This document shows, piece by piece, positions 8,800 to 17,270 of a stretch of 64,000 nucleotides of DNA. The translations under genes were made by a program, and so were the position numbers. The stretch is taken from assembly GCF_020535405.1 (NCBI RefSeq), contig NZ_CP085036.1:1302001-1366000 (forward strand), in the 5' to 3' direction. Position 1 is the stretch's first letter. Every line of letters begins with the position of its first letter. The DNA is from Antiquaquibacter oligotrophicus. Lineage in GTDB: Bacteria; Actinomycetota; Actinomycetes; Actinomycetales; Microbacteriaceae. The notes beneath the pieces were generated by a model. The model had not been told where the DNA came from. It searched no databases and saw nothing but the letters and a program-made list of their open reading frames with translations.

Positions 8800-9242
8800 A
8801 AGCCCCGGAGAGCGAGCGCACGGAGTCGGTCGGAGACACGCACGATCACCTCGAGTTCCTCTTGGGACCATCCCGTTAACACCGGCTCTCGCACCTCACG
8901 CACCTGCCCGGGTGTGACGGCACGCACGATGGCGCGGCCGCTCGATGTGATCACCGCGCGCTGCACTCGCCCGTCACGGGGATCACGCCGACGCGCAGCC
9001 CAGCCCGAGCGCTGGAGGCTCGACACCGCGTGCGTGAGACGACTGGGGGAGTACTGCAGTTGCTCGGCGAGCGCAGACATGGGCAGCCCTTTATCCCCCG
9101 CCTCGTAGAGCAGGGCAAGCAGCTTGTAGTGCGAATGAGGGATGCCGCCGTCCCGCCGCGATTGGCGATCGAGAGCCTCCTCGAGGGAGTGGGCGGCGAG
9201 CACGAGCGCGCGCCAAGCGGTGGTCTGGGCATCCGTGAGCAC
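8796..9242 (-). CDS. MarR-family transcriptional regulator, probable repressor of the VOC gene
   Basis: The 148-residue product has the MarR winged-helix layout: an N-terminal dimer helix with ALVLAAHSLEEALDRQ, then MSALAEQLQYSPSRLTHAVSSLQRSGW (recognition helix) and the wing RRDPRDGRVQRAVIT. It starts at a GTG with a TAGACT box at 9249..9254 six bases upstream. It diverges from a glyoxalase/dioxygenase-type gene, and palindromes in the 48-base gap are the likely operator. A MarR next to a VOC protein is a common layout for control by electrophiles or aromatic compounds. The ligand here is unknown. Confidence 0.88.
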   Translation of the reverse strand: MLTDAQTTAWRALVLAAHSLEEALDRQSRRDGGIPHSHYKLLALLYEAGDKGLPMSALAEQLQYSPSRLTHAVSSLQRSGWAARRRDPRDGRVQRAVITSSGRAIVRAVTPGQVREVREPVLTGWSQEELEVIVRVSDRLRALALRGF

Positions 9243-9248
9243 GTGGTC

Positions 9249-9281
9249 AGTCTAGGGAATATTTGAAACTTCAACTAAGTT
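9249..9281. promoter_or_regulatory. MarR operator and promoter between marR and the VOC gene
   Basis: The perfect palindrome TTGAAACTTCAA (9263..9274) overlaps a second one, AACTTcaactAAGTT (9267..9281). They lie between the marR -10 box (TAGACT, 9249..9254, minus strand) and the VOC start at 9291. This AT-rich symmetric site in a GC-rich genome is a good candidate for binding by the adjacent MarR. Confidence 0.65.
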
Positions 9282-9290
9282 GGGCTCGTC

Positions 9291-10157
9291 ATGACCGAAT
9301 CACAACTGCTCGCACCCGAGACCGCCATGGGACCCGTCACCCTCAGCGTCGGCAATCTCGACGTCATGACGGCGTACTACCGCGATGCAGTGACGCTCAC
9401 GGTCCTGAGCGAGACACCGGCCTCCGTGACGCTCGGGCGCGGCAGGACCCCGGTTGTCATCCTCGAGCACGCGCCAGAGCTCAAGCACGCAAGCCCGCGG
9501 GATGCCGGACTCTTTCACACGGCCATCCTGTTCGACACTCAGGAGGCGCTCGCGGCCGCCGTCTACTCGGTCGCCCGCAAGCACCCGGGCACCTTCACGG
9601 GCAGCTCAGACCACCTCGTGAGCAAGGCCTTCTACTTCAGCGACCCCGAGGGCAACGGCGTCGAGCTCTACTGGGACCGCGACCGAAGCGAGTGGAGCTG
9701 GACCCACGGCGCGATCGAGATGAGCACGCTGTACCTGGATCCAAACGCGTTCCTCCAGGAGCACCTCACCGAGCGGGCAGTTGAGACGCCCGTAATCGGC
9801 GACGCACAGGTCGGGCACGTACACCTGCAGGTGGGCGACATCGCCTCGGCTCGTGAGTTCTACGTCGACCGACTCGGGTTCGAGCAGACCGCGACCTATG
9901 GACCGAGCGCCCTCTTTGTCAGCGCGGGCGGATATCACCACCACATGGCGATGAACACGTGGAACAGCCTCGGCGCCGGCAGGCGGGGCCTCGGGCTCGG
10001 GCTCGCGCAGGTCGACATCGAGGTGCCCTCGTCAGACGACGTTGGCGCACTTGTCGAGCGCATGCGCCACTACGGCGTCGACACACGCGACGACGGGCAA
10101 ACCGTGTCGTTCGACGACCCGTGGGCCAACCTCATCCGCGTGGTCGCGCGAGACTAG
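9291..10157 (+). CDS. VOC-superfamily protein, CatE-like (two glyoxalase/dioxygenase modules)
   Basis: The 288-residue product contains two vicinal-oxygen-chelate modules, about 10-130 and 155-285. It shows metal-ligand type positions in LFHTAILF and DPEGNGVELYWD (module 1) and in VGHVHLQVGDI and DPWANLIRVV (module 2). The layout fits CatE-like proteins annotated as catechol 2,3-dioxygenase or glyoxalase relatives. The true substrate cannot be told from sequence. It diverges from a MarR regulator and is probably repressed by it. The 57-base palindrome starting at 10163 follows its stop directly. Confidence 0.85.
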   Translation: MTESQLLAPETAMGPVTLSVGNLDVMTAYYRDAVTLTVLSETPASVTLGRGRTPVVILEHAPELKHASPRDAGLFHTAILFDTQEALAAAVYSVARKHPGTFTGSSDHLVSKAFYFSDPEGNGVELYWDRDRSEWSWTHGAIEMSTLYLDPNAFLQEHLTERAVETPVIGDAQVGHVHLQVGDIASAREFYVDRLGFEQTATYGPSALFVSAGGYHHHMAMNTWNSLGAGRRGLGLGLAQVDIEVPSSDDVGALVERMRHYGVDTRDDGQTVSFDDPWANLIRVVARD

Positions 10158-10162
10158 CGCGG

Positions 10163-10219
10163 CGACCTGACGCAGAAGGTCGTCGTGGCGGCTGTGTTAC
10201 GGCGTTCCGTGTCAGGTCG
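10163..10219. repeat. 57-bp palindromic repeat (CGAsyTGACGC family), copy A
   Basis: CGACCTGACGCAGAA (10163..10177) pairs with TTCCGTGTCAGGTCG (10205..10219), 13 of 15 positions. The ends match copies at 17160, 18196 and 35611, all 56 or 57 bp long. It sits between the convergent VOC and serine hydrolase genes and could act as a bidirectional terminator. Confidence 0.6.
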
Positions 10220-10236
10220 GTACGCCCATCGCGAGG

Positions 10237-11247
10237 TCAGCCGCCGAGGCGTTCGTCGATCTCGCGGATGATGGGCCACGCGACGTCCTCGGAGTTGGAG
10301 AGCACCGCGACATCCAGTCGCTCTTCGACATAGTGCCGCACGATGCCGGAGGCACCTGCCCCGATGCCGTCCTGAAAGTAGGAACGAATGCTGCCATCGT
10401 CGTTGAGGTCGAACTCGAGACCGAACCCGTAGGCGACACCCGGCCCGACCTCGACCTGGGGTGTGAGGAACTCGTCCGTGAACTCCTTGTCGAGCAACGA
10501 TCCGTCGCGCACCGCCTCGAGAAAGAGCACGAGATCGGATGCCGTGACCTGAGCACCCGTATCGGGCGAGCCGATCGGCGGAGCGTCGAACAGGGTCGAA
10601 CGCCACACTCCCTCGACGAGCTCCCACCCCTCCGCGATGCGGGGAGCCGCCTCACGCCGATCGTAGAAACCGGAGTCGCGCATCGCCGCGCGCGTGAGTA
10701 CCTCGTCGAACACGTACTGCCGGTAGGGCACCCCGGTCACTCGTTCCACCGCGAGCCCCGCCAGCACGTATCCGGCGTTGCTGTAGGCCGCCTCGACCCC
10801 CGCGGGAGCGAGGGCGGGTTTGTCGGCGAAGATCGGCAGCAGGTCGATGGTTTCGATGAGCGTGTAGCTCGGCGTCGACGCGTAGAGCGCCGTGTAACTC
10901 TCCCCCGCCTCCTCGTCGACATCGTCCGCGATGCCGCTCGTGTGGGTGAGCAGGTGCAGAAGGGTGACCTCGGGGTCGATCGCGCTGCCCTCGAGGTCGA
11001 CGTAGTAGTGGATCGACGTTTCGAGGTCGAGGTTGCCTTTCGCGACCTGCTGCAAGACGGCCACACTCGTGAAGAGTTTGGTGATACCCGCGCAATCGAA
11101 GCGTGTGTCGAGGGTGTTCGGCACGTCCCAACGGCGGGTGGCAAGCCCGGCGGCGGCTTCGTACAGCGTCCCCGAGTCTCGACGGATCACGACCACTCCG
11201 CTGAATTCGTTCTCCGCCAGCACGTCATCGAGCCCCGTCGTGTCCAT
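10237..11247 (-). CDS. serine hydrolase / class C beta-lactamase-fold protein lacking the catalytic serine
   Basis: The 336-residue product has the penicillin-binding/beta-lactamase fold: TRFDCAGITKLFTSVAVLQQ, the LLHLLTHTSGIAD block, AAYSNAGYVLAGLAVE (the Y-S-N motif at 155-157) and a C-terminal YGFGLEF stretch. In active relatives the first motif is S-x-x-K. Here position 54 is Gly (codon GGT) followed by I-T-K57, so the nucleophile is absent. It has no signal peptide. The start at ATG 11247 follows a leaderless TACGCT box at 11255..11260. It may be a non-catalytic binding protein, a decaying gene or a carrier of a single point change. Confidence 0.85.
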   Translation of the reverse strand: MDTTGLDDVLAENEFSGVVVIRRDSGTLYEAAAGLATRRWDVPNTLDTRFDCAGITKLFTSVAVLQQVAKGNLDLETSIHYYVDLEGSAIDPEVTLLHLLTHTSGIADDVDEEAGESYTALYASTPSYTLIETIDLLPIFADKPALAPAGVEAAYSNAGYVLAGLAVERVTGVPYRQYVFDEVLTRAAMRDSGFYDRREAAPRIAEGWELVEGVWRSTLFDAPPIGSPDTGAQVTASDLVLFLEAVRDGSLLDKEFTDEFLTPQVEVGPGVAYGFGLEFDLNDDGSIRSYFQDGIGAGASGIVRHYVEERLDVAVLSNSEDVAWPIIREIDERLGG

Positions 11248-11274
11248 GCACCTGAGCGTAACTAACATGGCACC
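11248..11274. promoter_or_regulatory. back-to-back leaderless promoters
   Basis: Within 27 bases there is TACGCT (11255..11260, minus strand, seven bases before ATG 11247) and TAACAT (11263..11268, plus strand, six bases before GTG 11275). The -35 region of each must lie inside the opposite coding sequence, so the two genes probably interfere with or balance each other's initiation. Confidence 0.6.
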
Positions 11275-12015
11275 GTGAATGGGCTGCAGCGCCTCAGCCG
11301 TCTGGCGGTCATCCCGGCGGGCGCGGTTGTTTTTGTGCAGGGGCGTCGGCTGCGGCGCGACACTCCGCGACTGCCGGATGCGGCGGCGCCCTGGTTCGGC
11401 GAAATATCCGGCCCGCGCCCCCTCCGCCTGCTCGTCCTCGGCGACTCCACCGCGGCGGGAGTCGGCGCGCCGACGCAGGACGAGGCCCTCCCCGGCCACC
11501 TCGCACGTGCACTCCGCAACTTCACGGGGCGAGGCATCCGGTGGCGGGCGATCGGGGAGAACGGAGTGGATGCTCGCGAGTTCATCGAGCGCTATCTGGA
11601 TGAGGCAACGACACAACCGTGGGATGTGGTGCTCGTGAGTCTCGGCGCCAACGATGCGCTGGGCTTGCGCTCGCGTCGTGCCTTCAGCCGCGACATCCGC
11701 GTCATCCTCGACCGCATCAGGTCCACGTCACCGGATGCCCGCATCCTGGTCTCGAGCCTGCCCGCCTTCGCGCGCTTTGAGCTCCTCCCCAACCCACTGC
11801 GCTGGAACCTCTCCCTTCACGCCCGAAACCTCGAGGCCGGCGCGCGAGCCGTCGTCGCGACGGTCGACGGCGCCCACATGGCGCCGCCTCCACCGCCCTA
11901 CACGGAGGGCTTCTTCGCGACCGATCTTTTTCACCCCTCCGCCCAGGGGTATCGCGATTGGGCGCGGTTCGCCGTCGATGACGCGGTCAGCGCTGGAGTG
12001 CTCGACCTCGACTGA
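11275..12015 (+). CDS. SGNH/GDSL-family hydrolase (lipase/esterase-like)
   Basis: The 246-residue product shows the SGNH blocks: block I LLVLGDSTAAGVGA near residue 55 with the nucleophile Ser, block III VLVSLGANDALG with Asn near 125, and block V ATDLFHPSAQGY with Asp and His near 225. It starts at GTG 11275 behind a TAACAT box. A hydrophobic N-terminal stretch (residues about 10-22) could anchor it weakly, but there is no clear signal peptide. The substrate, probably an ester, is unknown. Its 3' end overlaps the convergent MFS gene by 29 bases. Confidence 0.88.
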   Translation: MNGLQRLSRLAVIPAGAVVFVQGRRLRRDTPRLPDAAAPWFGEISGPRPLRLLVLGDSTAAGVGAPTQDEALPGHLARALRNFTGRGIRWRAIGENGVDAREFIERYLDEATTQPWDVVLVSLGANDALGLRSRRAFSRDIRVILDRIRSTSPDARILVSSLPAFARFELLPNPLRWNLSLHARNLEAGARAVVATVDGAHMAPPPPPYTEGFFATDLFHPSAQGYRDWARFAVDDAVSAGVLDLD

Positions 12016-13192
12016 CCGCCGCCGCCCAACCGGCGACGACAACAACGAGAACCCCCGCGATCCACGCGAGTCCGGAGTAGCCGACCAGCGCCAGCACGGG
12101 CCCTGCGAGCCCTCCGCCGAGCGCGCCGGCGAGACTCATGATCGTGTCGGTGCGGCCCTGCACACGCAGCCGGGCCTCTCCCGTCACGAGGTCGGAGACG
12201 AGTGCCGAACCGGACACGGTGGACGCGCTCCACCCCAGTCCGAGTAGCACGAGCGCGACGACAACGGCCGTGTGGTCCTCAGCGCCCACCCCGATGAGCA
12301 CAACCGCTCCGGCAAGAAGAGCCTGTCCGCCGAGGATGACGGTCAGTCTGCCCCAGCGGTCGCTGAGCCAACCGAAGAGCGGCGACAGGGCAAACATTCC
12401 CGCAACGTGGAGGCTGATGGTGAATCCGACGATCACGAGGGTGGCGCCATGCGTGGTCAAATGCACCGGTGTCATGGACATGATCGCCACCATCACGGCG
12501 TGGCTGGCGGCTATGGCCGAGACCGCAAAGATGAGGGCTCCCCGACCCCGCACCACTCCGTCATCCGCGGGGGAAAGTTCGACCGGACGCCCCGCGGCGA
12601 GCGAGAGGGGATCGGGTCGAAGCGCAACCAGGTACAGCAGCGTCGCCCCAATTTGCGCCACGAGCGCGATCACGAACGATCCGGTGAGCGGCGGAAGCCC
12701 TAACGCGTCCTGGATGACCACACCCGGCCCGATGAGGTTCGGTCCGGCGACGGCGCCGATGGTCGTCGACCAGACGACCAACGACAGATCGCGGCCGCGG
12801 CGCTCGGGTTCCGCAATGTCCGTCGCGGCGAAGCGCGCCTGAAGTCCCACCGCCGTACCCACTCCGAGCAGCGCGAAGCCCACGAGCAGCAAAGGGAAGA
12901 ACTGCAGTCCGGTTGCGAGGACCGTCAACACGGACCCGACAGCTCCCAGGAGCGCCCCGAGGGCCAGCGCCGGTCGACGCCCCAGCCGTTGCGCAAGCCT
13001 CGCGAGGGGAATGGATGCCACGGCCGCACCCAGTGTGGATGCCGTGGCCGCGGCCCCCGACAGGCTCTCCCCCGCTATCTCGTTGGCGATGACCGCACCC
13101 ATCGCGAGGGTCGCGCCCTGTCCGAGCCCCTGGAGCACCTGTCCGGCAACCAGCACCCCGACGATTCGGGACTGGGCGGCTCGTGTACTCAC
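11987..13192 (-). CDS. MFS transporter, drug-efflux type
   Basis: The 401-residue product is almost entirely hydrophobic, with about 12 membrane helices. MFS signatures include the loop LARLAQRLGRRPALALGALLG between helices 2 and 3 and its second-half counterpart GWLSDRWGRLTVILGG. It starts at GTG 13192. The N-terminus begins directly in a helix-like segment, which is shorter than usual, so an additional start upstream is possible but less likely given the stop-rich sequence and purS promoter nearby. The substrate is unknown. The gene stands alone and is convergent with the SGNH hydrolase. Confidence 0.85.
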   Translation of the reverse strand: MSTRAAQSRIVGVLVAGQVLQGLGQGATLAMGAVIANEIAGESLSGAAATASTLGAAVASIPLARLAQRLGRRPALALGALLGAVGSVLTVLATGLQFFPLLLVGFALLGVGTAVGLQARFAATDIAEPERRGRDLSLVVWSTTIGAVAGPNLIGPGVVIQDALGLPPLTGSFVIALVAQIGATLLYLVALRPDPLSLAAGRPVELSPADDGVVRGRGALIFAVSAIAASHAVMVAIMSMTPVHLTTHGATLVIVGFTISLHVAGMFALSPLFGWLSDRWGRLTVILGGQALLAGAVVLIGVGAEDHTAVVVALVLLGLGWSASTVSGSALVSDLVTGEARLRVQGRTDTIMSLAGALGGGLAGPVLALVGYSGLAWIAGVLVVVVAGWAAAVSRGRALQR

Positions 13193-13231
13193 GTACCTAG
13201 TCTGCTCGCGATCGTCTATCCCCGGCACCGG

Positions 13232-13237
13232 TAGACT
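13232..13237 (+). promoter_or_regulatory. -10 box of the purS-purQ operon
   Basis: TAGACT in the context CCGGTAGACTGGAGCACGT resembles the purF upstream stretch (GAGACTGGAACGT near 1788) and the purL box TAGAAT at 18274. A ribosome-binding site GGGAG at 13266..13270 follows before GTG 13277, so this transcript has a leader. Confidence 0.5.
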
Positions 13238-13276
13238 GGAGCACGTCACCCCACCGGCAACTCTCGGGAGCTCATC

Positions 13277-13555
13277 GTGCCCACCATCGTCGTCGAAGTC
13301 ATGCCCAAGGCCGAACTTCTCGACCCTCAGGGCAAGGCTGTCGCCGGTGCCCTCCACCGTCTCGGCAAGAGCGAGTTCACGGGCGTTCGCGTCGGCAAGC
13401 GTTTTGAGCTCACCGTCGACGGCCCGGTCGACGAGTCAGTGCTCGCCGAGGTGCGCGCGATCGCCGAGGACATGCTGGCCAACACGGTCATCGAGGACGT
13501 CGTGAGCGTGCACGCCGCGGCGACCGAGACGGTCGCGGCGGGCGAGACCCACTGA
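13277..13555 (+). CDS. purS: FGAM synthase subunit PurS
   Basis: PurS is the small structural subunit that bridges PurL and PurQ in bacteria with the short form of PurL. The 92-residue product begins [22 protein letters not shown] and has the [23 protein letters not shown] region typical of the dimeric family. A GTG start is supported by the GGGAG site upstream. It is followed after one base by purQ. Presence of purS agrees with the 765-residue PurL encoded at 18315. Confidence 0.96.
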   Translation: MPTIVVEVMPKAELLDPQGKAVAGALHRLGKSEFTGVRVGKRFELTVDGPVDESVLAEVRAIAEDMLANTVIEDVVSVHAAATETVAAGETH

Positions 13556-13556
13556 C

Positions 13557-14261
13557 ATGGCTACCCGCATCGGTGTCATCACCTTCCCCGGCTCACTGGA
13601 TGACCGGGACGCCCAGCGCGCGGTCCGCCTCGCTGGTGCAGAGCCCGTGGCCCTGTGGCACGGCGAACATGACCTTCACGGCGTCGACGCAATCGTGCTC
13701 CCCGGCGGGTTCAGCTACGGCGATTACCTTCGCTGCGGCGCGATCGCGGCACGCTCCCCCATCATGAGTGAGGTCATCGATGCCGCGAACGGCGGGATGC
13801 CCGTCCTCGGCATCTGCAATGGCTTCCAGATCCTCGTGGAATCGCATCTCCTCCCCGGCGGCCTCATCCGCAACGATCACGGCGACTTCATCTGCCGCGA
13901 CCAGCGCCTGCGCGTCGAGAACGCGTCGACCGACTGGACGAACGACTTCGTGGAGGGGCAGGAGATCACCATTCCCCTCAAGAACGGCGAGGGCGGATTC
14001 ATCGCGGATGCCGAGACCATTGCACGCCTCGAGGGCGAGGGCCGCGTGGTCTTCCGGTACCTCGACGTGAACCCCAACGGCTCGATCAACGACATCGCAG
14101 GTATCACCAACGATCGCGGCAACGTCGTCGGCCTTATGCCCCACCCCGAGCACGCCACCGAACCCGGCTTCGGCCCGGACACTCCCGCGGCCATGCGGTC
14201 GGGTATCGATGGTCTCGCTTTCTTCACGAGCGCCGTCACCGCGCTCGTGGCCTCAGCGTGA
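13557..14261 (+). CDS. purQ: FGAM synthase glutaminase subunit PurQ
   Basis: PurQ is a class I glutamine amidotransferase that supplies ammonia to PurL. The 234-residue product has [17 protein letters not shown] at the start, [18 protein letters not shown], the nucleophile Cys in GICNGFQIL near residue 87, and the His/Glu pair in [12 protein letters not shown] near 195. Start is ATG one base after the purS stop. Its stop overlaps the GTG of the next gene by four bases, so three genes form one transcription unit. Confidence 0.97.
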   Translation: MATRIGVITFPGSLDDRDAQRAVRLAGAEPVALWHGEHDLHGVDAIVLPGGFSYGDYLRCGAIAARSPIMSEVIDAANGGMPVLGICNGFQILVESHLLPGGLIRNDHGDFICRDQRLRVENASTDWTNDFVEGQEITIPLKNGEGGFIADAETIARLEGEGRVVFRYLDVNPNGSINDIAGITNDRGNVVGLMPHPEHATEPGFGPDTPAAMRSGIDGLAFFTSAVTALVASA

Positions 14262-14722
14262 CCCCGAAGTTTGTCTTCCGTGCCGCGGCGATCGCCGAGG
14301 CGATCACGTGGACTCTCCTCATCGCAGCGCTCGTTGTCAGGGCGACGACGGACTTCGCGCTGGGTGTGACGATCGCCGGGGGCATCCACGGTTTCGTGTT
14401 CCTCGCGTACGGTGCCACCGCTGTGCTCCTCGCCGTGAACCAGCACTGGCACCCGGGGGTCGCCGCGACGGCGATCGTGAGCGCGGTCATCCCGTACGCC
14501 ACGATCCCCGTTGAAATGTGGCTCGCGCGTTCGGGTCGCCTCGACGGAGGCTGGCGTCGCGAGCAAACCGATGACCCTCGTGACCGCGTGTGGATCGACA
14601 GGCTTGCACGCTGGTTCATCCGCCACCCGCTCGTGCTGCTGGTCACGATTGCGGCCGCGGTTGTGGTGCTCTTTGTGGTGCTGCTCTCGCTCGGGCCTCC
14701 GAAGCTGCCCGGGTCGGACTAG
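14258..14722 (+). CDS. DUF3817-family membrane protein
   Basis: The 154-residue product has about four membrane helices. The first half, from [19 protein letters not shown] to [11 protein letters not shown], matches the DUF3817 pattern (conserved E in the first helix, G-x-x-H-G in the second). A further helix lies near the C-terminus ([19 protein letters not shown]). It is translationally coupled to purQ by the GTGA overlap. The family has no established activity. Its stop TAG shares bases with the stop of the convergent DUF1801 gene. Confidence 0.8.
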   Translation: MTPKFVFRAAAIAEAITWTLLIAALVVRATTDFALGVTIAGGIHGFVFLAYGATAVLLAVNQHWHPGVAATAIVSAVIPYATIPVEMWLARSGRLDGGWRREQTDDPRDRVWIDRLARWFIRHPLVLLVTIAAAVVVLFVVLLSLGPPKLPGSD

Positions 14723-15117
14723 GCCTTCTCCCACGCCTGGCGAATGAGCGCCTCGAGCACATCCTCGTCCACGGCGTCGAGCCGCTTAATGTAGAGACAT
14801 CCCTTGCCGGTGGTGTGTGGTCCGAGCTTGTCGAGCAGGGGATCCGCGGGTCCGTAGTGATTCTGAACGCCGTAGACCGAGATCGCGGCCTTCCTCGGGG
14901 AGAACCCCACGATGAACATGTCGTTGGTGCCCGTCGTATTCGTATAGGGCTTCGAGCCGAACCCCACCATGGTGGGACCCCACATCACGGCAGGTTCCCC
15001 CGTCACCCTTTCCATGAGCGCGCGCAGGCTGTGACCTTCTGCCCGTCGTCGTGCCTCGGGAACTCCCTCGAGAAACGCGGTCACATCCGCGTCTGTTGGC
15101 CGCGTCGCAATCGTCAT
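14719..15117 (-). CDS. DUF1801-domain protein
   Basis: The 132-residue cytosolic product has the DUF1801 hallmarks: a helical N-terminus with ARRRAEGHSLRALMERVTGE, PAVMWGPTMVGFGS, then the strand region MFIVGFSPRKAAISVYGV and a CLYIKRLDAVDEDVLEALI end. The fold is shared with YdhG/CyaY-like proteins and its function is not established. A leaderless TAGTCT box at 15124..15129 precedes ATG 15117 by six bases. It stands alone between two convergent or co-directional neighbours. Confidence 0.85.
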   Translation of the reverse strand: MTIATRPTDADVTAFLEGVPEARRRAEGHSLRALMERVTGEPAVMWGPTMVGFGSKPYTNTTGTNDMFIVGFSPRKAAISVYGVQNHYGPADPLLDKLGPHTTGKGCLYIKRLDAVDEDVLEALIRQAWEKA

Positions 15118-15126
15118 GTCGGGAGA

Positions 15127-16284
15127 CTACTGCTTTGGCTCGTCGTCGTGCGAGCGAAATCTGTCCCCGCGGGCTTCCGCGTCGGGTGTCCCACTGAACA
15201 GGGCGTCGCCGGATGCCCCGGCCCCCGCCCCACGGCGCTTCTGCGTGACCGGCTCGACGAGCTCGACCCTCGTTCGCGGCATCCCGCCACGTTGCCGCTG
15301 GACCCACTCGACCAACCGCTCGCGCACGGCGACGCGCAGGTCCCACAGGGTTCCGGCGTCGGGTGCGCTCACGAGCACCCGAACCTGGATCATGCCGCCC
15401 TCCGCGCTGGTCACCTGAACGTTGCCGACGCGGCCATCCCATTGCTCCGTCTCGGCCAGCACGCGGTGAAGTTCCTCGCGAAGTCCCGTCGTGGAGATCG
15501 TCCAATCGACGTCGAGCATGACGGAGCCGAGCAGCGCGCTGTCCCGCCGGGTCCAGTTCTCGAACGGAGTTGTCGTGAAGTAGGTGGAAGGCAAAACAAG
15601 GCGCCGATCGTCCCAGATGTGCACCACCACGTAGGTGAGGGTGATGTCCTCGATGCGGCCCCACTCGCCCCCTGCGATTACCACGTCGTCGACACGAATC
15701 GCATCGCTGAGGGCCAGCTGCACACCCGCGAACACGTTCGAGAGCAACGATTGAGCGGCGATACCGGCGACGAGGGACACGATGCCGGCAGAGGCCAGGA
15801 TGCTCGCGCCGAAAGCCTGAACCGCGGGGAACGTGAGCAGCGCCGCCCCCACCCCAATAAGCCAGACGACCACGACGGCGACCTGACGCAACACCCGCAA
15901 CTGGGTGTGGACCCTTCGCGCGACGCGATTGTCGGCGACGCCGAGGTCGTACCGAGAATCGGCGAGGGTGAACCCGAAGCGCACGAATCCGGTCGCAAGC
16001 CAGGTGAGAGCGAGGATGAAGACGACGAGCGCAGCACCCGAGATTGTTGGTCGGAACGACGCATCCGCGAACACCACGGTAAGCCCGATCCAGAGCAGAA
16101 CCACCCCGACGAACACCCGGAACGGTAGCCGGGTGTACGTGATGAGAAGGTGCCGCCAGGATCGATCCTTGCCGAGAAGCCTCACGACACCCGAGGCGAT
16201 CAGGCCAAAGATCCACGCTCCCGCGATGGCCGCGGCGACCGTGATTCCGACGCCGAGCGCAGCTGTCCAATCGAACACGGTCAT
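15127..16284 (-). CDS. MscS-family mechanosensitive ion channel
   Basis: The 385-residue product has four N-terminal membrane helices, the pore helix FGASILASAGIVSLVAGIAA, then the beta domain with SNVFAGVQLALSDAIRVDDVV, the EWGRIEDITLTYVVV strand and LVLPSTYF. The C-terminal 60 residues are polar and probably cytosolic. Such channels open under membrane tension and release solutes on osmotic downshift. Its ATG overlaps the stop of the upstream CPBP-like gene (ATGA), so both are co-expressed. Confidence 0.9.
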   Translation of the reverse strand: MTVFDWTAALGVGITVAAAIAGAWIFGLIASGVVRLLGKDRSWRHLLITYTRLPFRVFVGVVLLWIGLTVVFADASFRPTISGAALVVFILALTWLATGFVRFGFTLADSRYDLGVADNRVARRVHTQLRVLRQVAVVVVWLIGVGAALLTFPAVQAFGASILASAGIVSLVAGIAAQSLLSNVFAGVQLALSDAIRVDDVVIAGGEWGRIEDITLTYVVVHIWDDRRLVLPSTYFTTTPFENWTRRDSALLGSVMLDVDWTISTTGLREELHRVLAETEQWDGRVGNVQVTSAEGGMIQVRVLVSAPDAGTLWDLRVAVRERLVEWVQRQRGGMPRTRVELVEPVTQKRRGAGAGASGDALFSGTPDAEARGDRFRSHDDEPKQ

Positions 16285-17129
16285 ACGAGGAAGATCGGGA
16301 TCGACCCGGGGTTGCGCGCGTGCACAATCACGAGGAACACGATCGCGTCGAAGAGGAGGTGCACGGTGAGAACGTACGGGAGGGAACGGGTCTGGAAGTA
16401 GATCCAGCCTTGGAGAAGCGCGAACGGGATGGTGAGCAGCGGCCCCCAGGCCTGGTACCCGAGTTCCCACAGGAACGAGACGAAGATGATCGTCTGCAGG
16501 ATGTTCGCCTGCCAGATTGGGAAGTGCCGTTTGAACAGCACAAACACCGTGAGGATGAAGAAGAGTTCGTCCCACGTGCCGACAGCGTTCACCCCGACGA
16601 ACAGGCGCAAGATCTCGTGCCACTCGTAGACCGCAGGCCAGTTGAGGTACACACCCGAGGTGATGAAGTAGAACGGCAGTATCGCCCAGCCGAGAATGAG
16701 CACGAGCACCAGGTAGCCCCACTGCACTCGTGACCACGGCCAGCCGCCTCTCCAGCGGAAACGGATCGTGTAGTCGCGATAGACGAAGCGCGACACTAGG
16801 TAGGGCACCGCAACGGCGAGGGCGAGCACAAGACCCAGAAGGAAGAAGTTGCCCCACGAGATGTCCGCCTCCACCGACACGGTGGAGACGATGACCATGC
16901 CCAAGGCGATGAGCGAGAGGTCCTTCGCCAGTCCGCTGGTGAGAGCGCGGCGGTCGAGCAGGTAGGCGATGACGAGGGATGCCACGAGCATCCCGTATCC
17001 GGCGATGATCACACCGACGGAAGCGTGACGCCACGCGAACAGGAACAGCGCCGAGGTCGACAGCAGGATGCCCGGCAGGAGCGCCCACGAGAGTGCGGGC
17101 TTCGGAGCATCCATCACGTCGGCGGGCAC
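16281..17129 (-). CDS. CPBP/Abi-like intramembrane protease homologue
   Basis: The 282-residue product has about eight membrane helices. The second half shows a TWDELFFILTVFVLFKRHF segment, FVSFLWELGYQ and VLTVHLLFDAIVF, placed as the three CPBP motifs (acidic pair, aromatic, His). The first motif is D-E rather than the usual E-E followed by R, so proteolytic activity is doubtful. Starts at GTG 17129 with TAGGGT at 17136..17141 six bases upstream. It is coupled to the MscS gene, which suggests a shared membrane or stress role. Confidence 0.7.
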   Translation of the reverse strand: MPADVMDAPKPALSWALLPGILLSTSALFLFAWRHASVGVIIAGYGMLVASLVIAYLLDRRALTSGLAKDLSLIALGMVIVSTVSVEADISWGNFFLLGLVLALAVAVPYLVSRFVYRDYTIRFRWRGGWPWSRVQWGYLVLVLILGWAILPFYFITSGVYLNWPAVYEWHEILRLFVGVNAVGTWDELFFILTVFVLFKRHFPIWQANILQTIIFVSFLWELGYQAWGPLLTIPFALLQGWIYFQTRSLPYVLTVHLLFDAIVFLVIVHARNPGSIPIFLV

Positions 17130-17159
17130 TCCTCCACCCTACGTGCCCCGAGTCGCGCG

Positions 17160-17215
17160 CGAGTTGGCGCCAGACGACCAAACCGCCCTCGCGAGCATCG
17201 ATTCGCGACAACTCG
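17160..17215. repeat. 56-bp palindromic repeat (CGAsyTGACGC family), left flank of DUF559 gene
   Basis: It starts CGAGTTGGCGC and ends GCGACAACTCG. It differs from the copy at 18196..18251 at only 7 of 55 positions, including the identical 20-base core CGACCAAACCGCCCTCGC plus neighbours. The pair forms direct repeats around the DUF559 endonuclease gene. Confidence 0.75.
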
Positions 17216-17270
17216 ACCGCCCTGTGGAGCGGACAGGGCGAGAAACGGGCCGGACCGGCAAGCTCGGGGC

